A stretch of 64,000 nt of DNA, from assembly GCF_002803065.1 (NCBI RefSeq), contig NZ_NNBL01000003.1, positions 1,137,461 to 1,201,460 of the forward strand, read 5' to 3'. The notes under the pieces were generated by a model that saw only the letters and a list, made by a program, of their open reading frames with translations, made no database searches and had not been told where the DNA came from. Position 1 is the first letter of the stretch. Every line of letters begins with the position of its first letter. Made by a program: the position numbers and the translations under genes. This document shows positions 61,800 through 64,000 of this stretch, piece by piece. The stretch is from Streptomyces sp. CB01635. GTDB taxonomy: Bacteria; Actinomycetota; Actinomycetes; Streptomycetales; Streptomycetaceae.

Positions 61800-61851
61800 T
61801 GATGACAGTGAATGACATCAGGTGTAGCGTTGATGACAGGCACTGACATCA
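61800..61851. promoter_or_regulatory. Two 21-bp TetR operator copies, 31 bp apart
   Basis: Copy 1 (61800-61820) reads TGATGACAG-TGAA-TGACATCA, copy 2 (61831-61851) TGATGACAG-GCAC-TGACATCA. Each is a near palindrome, and the two starts are 31 bp apart, about three helical turns, within the TetR/SDR divergent spacer. Confidence 0.75.
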
Positions 61852-61889
61852 CCGTGGTGCCACCTGCCATCGACTCCTTGGGGTTTTTC

Positions 61890-62813
61890 ATGCGCATTTT
61901 CATGACCGGTGCGTCCGGCTGGATCGGCTCCGCCGTCGTTCCCGAGCTCATCGACGCGGGGCACGAGGTCGTCGGGCTGGCCCGCTCCGACGCCTCCGCG
62001 GCCGCGCTCACCGCAGCCGGGGCTGAGGTCGTGCGCGGCACCGTCGACGACCTCGACGTACTGCATGACGCGGCCGCCGCCTCGGACGGGGTGATCCACC
62101 TCGCCTTCAAGCACGACATCGCCTTCACCGGCGACTTCCGGGGGGCCGCGGAGGCGGATCGTCGCGCCGTCGACATCATCGGCGCCGCGCTCGTGGGCAC
62201 CGACCGGCCCTTCGTCATCGCCTCGGGCGTGGCCGGCCTCGCGCCCGGGCGGGTGTCGACCGAGCACGACAAGGCCACGAACGACGGCTCGCCGATCTCC
62301 ATCCGGGTGGCCACCGCAGATGCGGTGCTCGCCCTCGCCTCGCAGGGCGTGCGCTCGTCCGTGGTGCGGCTCTCTCCCACCTGCCACGGCGACGGGGACA
62401 ACGGCTTCATGGCGGCGCTGGTCGCCACTGCCCGCGCCAAGGGCGTCTCCGGCTACCTCGGCGACGGTGCCAACCGCTGGCCGGCCGTCCACCGGCTCGA
62501 CGCCGCCCACCTGTTCCGCCTCGCGGTCGAAGAGGCCCCCGCCGGATCGGTCCTGCACGGCGTCGCGGAGGAGGGCGTCGCAATCCGCGATGTCGCCGAA
62601 GTGATCGGCCGTCACCTCGACGTGCCGGTCACCTCCGTGGCGCCCGAGAGCGCCGCCGAGCACTTCACCTGGCTCAGCGCCTTCGTCGGGATCGACGCCC
62701 CGGCGTCGAACACGCTGACCCGCGAACTGCTGGCATGGGAGCCGACCCGGCCCGGCCTCCTCGAAGACCTCGACAAGGGGCACTACTTCCAGGCGCCGTC
62801 GATGACTGCCTGA
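61890..62813 (+). CDS. NAD(P)-dependent epimerase/SDR protein
   Basis: A 307-residue atypical SDR starting MRIFMTGASGWIGSAVVPELIDAGHEVVGLARSDASAAALTAAGAEVVRGTVDD. Dinucleotide-binding GASGWIG lies at residues 7-13. Substrate-binding segments such as HLAFKHD follow, but the YxxxK catalytic pair is not present in the usual form. Closest to the 3-beta-HSD/NAD-dependent epimerase group. Regulated by the neighbouring TetR. Confidence 0.88.
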   Translation: MRIFMTGASGWIGSAVVPELIDAGHEVVGLARSDASAAALTAAGAEVVRGTVDDLDVLHDAAAASDGVIHLAFKHDIAFTGDFRGAAEADRRAVDIIGAALVGTDRPFVIASGVAGLAPGRVSTEHDKATNDGSPISIRVATADAVLALASQGVRSSVVRLSPTCHGDGDNGFMAALVATARAKGVSGYLGDGANRWPAVHRLDAAHLFRLAVEEAPAGSVLHGVAEEGVAIRDVAEVIGRHLDVPVTSVAPESAAEHFTWLSAFVGIDAPASNTLTRELLAWEPTRPGLLEDLDKGHYFQAPSMTA

Positions 62814-62886
62814 CGCGAGCCGCGAGCCGCGGGCACGGCGCCGACGCTTGCGCACACCCATCGCGGCACAGCTCAGTGACCTCGTC

Positions 62887-62988
62887 TCACGTGGAACGGT
62901 CGCTGCCTGGGCGGAGCATCTGCTCAGCGGCCTGCTCCACGAGGTAAGCCTTCTCCGCCCGTGGACTCCTCTTGATGAGGGCACTCAT
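62887..62988 (-). CDS. Possible 33-residue small ORF
   Basis: Starts MSALIKRSPRAEKAYLVEQ with an AGGGAGG ribosome site nine nt upstream and encodes an amphipathic helix-like peptide. Codons are Streptomyces-like. No family recognised; could be spurious. The rest of the 62814-63242 gap shows nothing else supportable. Confidence 0.25.
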   Translation of the reverse strand: MSALIKRSPRAEKAYLVEQAAEQMLRPGSDRST

Positions 62989-63242
62989 CCGCTGGGGCCT
63001 CCCTGATGGTCGGCAAGAGCCCCACCAGGAGGGCCGGCAACAGCAGTCGCCGGGCACGGAGTTCATCCTCGGGGGTGACCTGCGGCCGACGTACGAACGA
63101 GACATTGACGCGATCCGATTGCCCACTGTCGTGCGAGTTTCTCCAGTCCGGGCTTTCGGGCAAAGCGGTCTACTCCGACGCCCGACACCCGGCACCTCGA
63201 CTCCACCGACGCCGACAGACCGCCTCGCCTTCCTGGAGGCGT

Positions 63243-64000
63243 TCAGTTGGCCAGAGCGCGGATTTCGTCGTGGATTCGTTCAGCGAGCGCTTGGGCCAGG
63301 TGGCGGTGGTTGTGGTCGGTGACGGCGGTGACGACCGAAGTGCTGCTGTGATGGATGGCGGTGACTGCGAGGGGGTGGCCCGGGCCGAGCGGTGGGATGC
63401 CTGCCATCGCGGTGAGTCGCGCCGGTCCGAGGGTGAGTTCGCCGGCGTGCGTGGACACGCTGCTGCAGAGGAGGGAGAAGTAGCGGGGTGAGTCGACGTA
63501 ACGGCCCGCCGCGTTGCTCAGAGGGGTGATCCTGCGTGGTCGTGATGAGACCACGGCGGCCTGGGCGCGTGCCCTGGCGCCGATGGCACTTCGCCGGATG
63601 AAGGATTCGACGGCGGCGAGTCTCAGCCGCGCGTCCCGCTGCCGGGGGAGCGGCACCCGGACGGTGGCGTAATGATTGCCGAGGAGTTGTGACTCCTCAT
63701 TGGTGCGTACGTCGACGGGGACCAGGGCGCAGATGCCGGGCAACATCGGCAGTGGCCGGCCGGTGATGCCCATCGTTCGCAGCGCTCCCGCCGTGGCGGA
63801 GAGGAAGACCGCGTTGGTGGAGGCGCGTTCGGCTGACCCGGCGGAGCGCAATGAGTCGCGGGCGGCGTCGAGTTCCTTGCGCGGCACCTGGCGGAAGGTC
63901 AGGACGCGGTGAGGGTCCACCGGACCGTGAAAGGGCAGTGGGCATGCCTTGGGGAGCAAGTCGCCCACATTCCAGGCGAGTTGACGGGCTCGGGAGGGTG
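63243..64000 (-). CDS. Wax ester synthase/diacylglycerol acyltransferase, 3' part (runs off the window)
   Basis: The reading frame is open to the window end and stops at 63243, so the gene start lies beyond 64000. The about 250 visible residues (ARQLAWNVGDLLPKACPLPFHGPVDPHRVLTFRQVPRKELDAA to ALAERIHDEIRALAN) match the WS/DGAT C-terminal domain (DUF1298-like). Recognisable segments are MLPGICALVPVDVRTNEESQLLGNHYATVRVPLP and AGRYVDSPRYFSLLCSSVSTHAGELTLGPARLTAMAGIPPLGPGHPLAVTAIHH. The HHxxxDG catalytic motif would be further upstream. It esterifies fatty acyl-CoA to alcohols or diacylglycerol. Confidence 0.8.
   Translation of the reverse strand, partial: PSRARQLAWNVGDLLPKACPLPFHGPVDPHRVLTFRQVPRKELDAARDSLRSAGSAERASTNAVFLSATAGALRTMGITGRPLPMLPGICALVPVDVRTNEESQLLGNHYATVRVPLPRQRDARLRLAAVESFIRRSAIGARARAQAAVVSSRPRRITPLSNAAGRYVDSPRYFSLLCSSVSTHAGELTLGPARLTAMAGIPPLGPGHPLAVTAIHHSSTSVVTAVTDHNHRHLAQALAERIHDEIRALAN

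Noticed and set aside
62924..63163. A minus-strand open frame ahead of the acyltransferase fragment.
   Set aside because: A short hydrophobic-looking segment with no ribosome site or family; only the 33-residue ORF inside the region has a plausible start signal.
1..64000. CRISPR array, tRNA, rRNA or integrase/attachment sites.
   Set aside because: No regularly spaced 28-37-bp repeats, no tRNA cloverleaf sequence and no integrase or intact transposase were recognised.

Overview
High GC content with strong third-position GC bias, GNAT/TetR/GntR-rich gene content, cydAB, a family 2B encapsulin with a 2-methylisoborneol (2-MIB) locus, and Streptomyces-type starts (frequent GTG, GGAGG ribosome sites) all point to a Streptomyces or close relative. 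Several decayed genes and the mixed accessory content suggest a chromosome-arm or variable region. All functions are read from sequence and family memory; no search was run.

Layout. 0.2-11.4 kb holds unlinked housekeeping or accessory genes: a secreted protein, a SAM methyltransferase, an M20D amidohydrolase divergent from a double-domain Lrp regulator, two SDRs, a secreted alpha/beta hydrolase, a chloramphenicol-phosphotransferase-like kinase, and AhpD-like and pirin genes. At 11.5-14.7 kb a DUF4232 lipoprotein is preceded by an 11-bp-phased repeat array. It is followed by a deletion scar joining a 5'-less pucR regulator to a 5'-less DUF3556 gene and an FAD oxidoreductase. 14.8-21.2 kb carries an FdhF/YdeP molybdoenzyme and the cytochrome bd operon: cydA and cydB are intact, while cydDC is reduced to remnants. 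23.8-27.3 kb is the encapsulin shell / 2-MIB synthase / GPP methyltransferase operon.

28.7-51.6 kb reads as a nitrogen-heterocycle salvage and catabolism island. It contains a LacI regulator with an AzgA-type purine permease and an adenine-deaminase-family enzyme. Next comes a six-gene overlapping operon (cytosine-deaminase-like amidohydrolase, substrate-binding protein, two permeases, two ATPases) under a FadR-type regulator, followed by a second GntR regulator. Then come ylbF-fdrA-ylbE (oxamate-carbamoyltransferase-like subunits) plus an NCS1 permease, divergent from a carbamate kinase, then an MFS exporter, a second NCS1 permease and a hydantoin-racemase-like protein. The inferred logic is uptake of a purine, pyrimidine or hydantoin-like ring, deamination, and (after ring opening by an enzyme not seen here) phosphorolysis of the carbamoyl group to carbamoyl phosphate, from which carbamate kinase makes ATP, CO2 and NH3.

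51.6-64 kb contains an ABC ATPase remnant, a RibD-type reductase, DinB-like and ArsR-SRPBCC fusion genes, several TetR/SDR divergent pairs with clear operators, a frameshifted methyltransferase, an exported beta-carbonic anhydrase, a decayed FAD monooxygenase, a FUSC exporter and, at the right edge, the 3' part of a wax ester synthase/diacylglycerol acyltransferase gene. No rRNA, tRNA, CRISPR array or intact insertion sequence was recognised.
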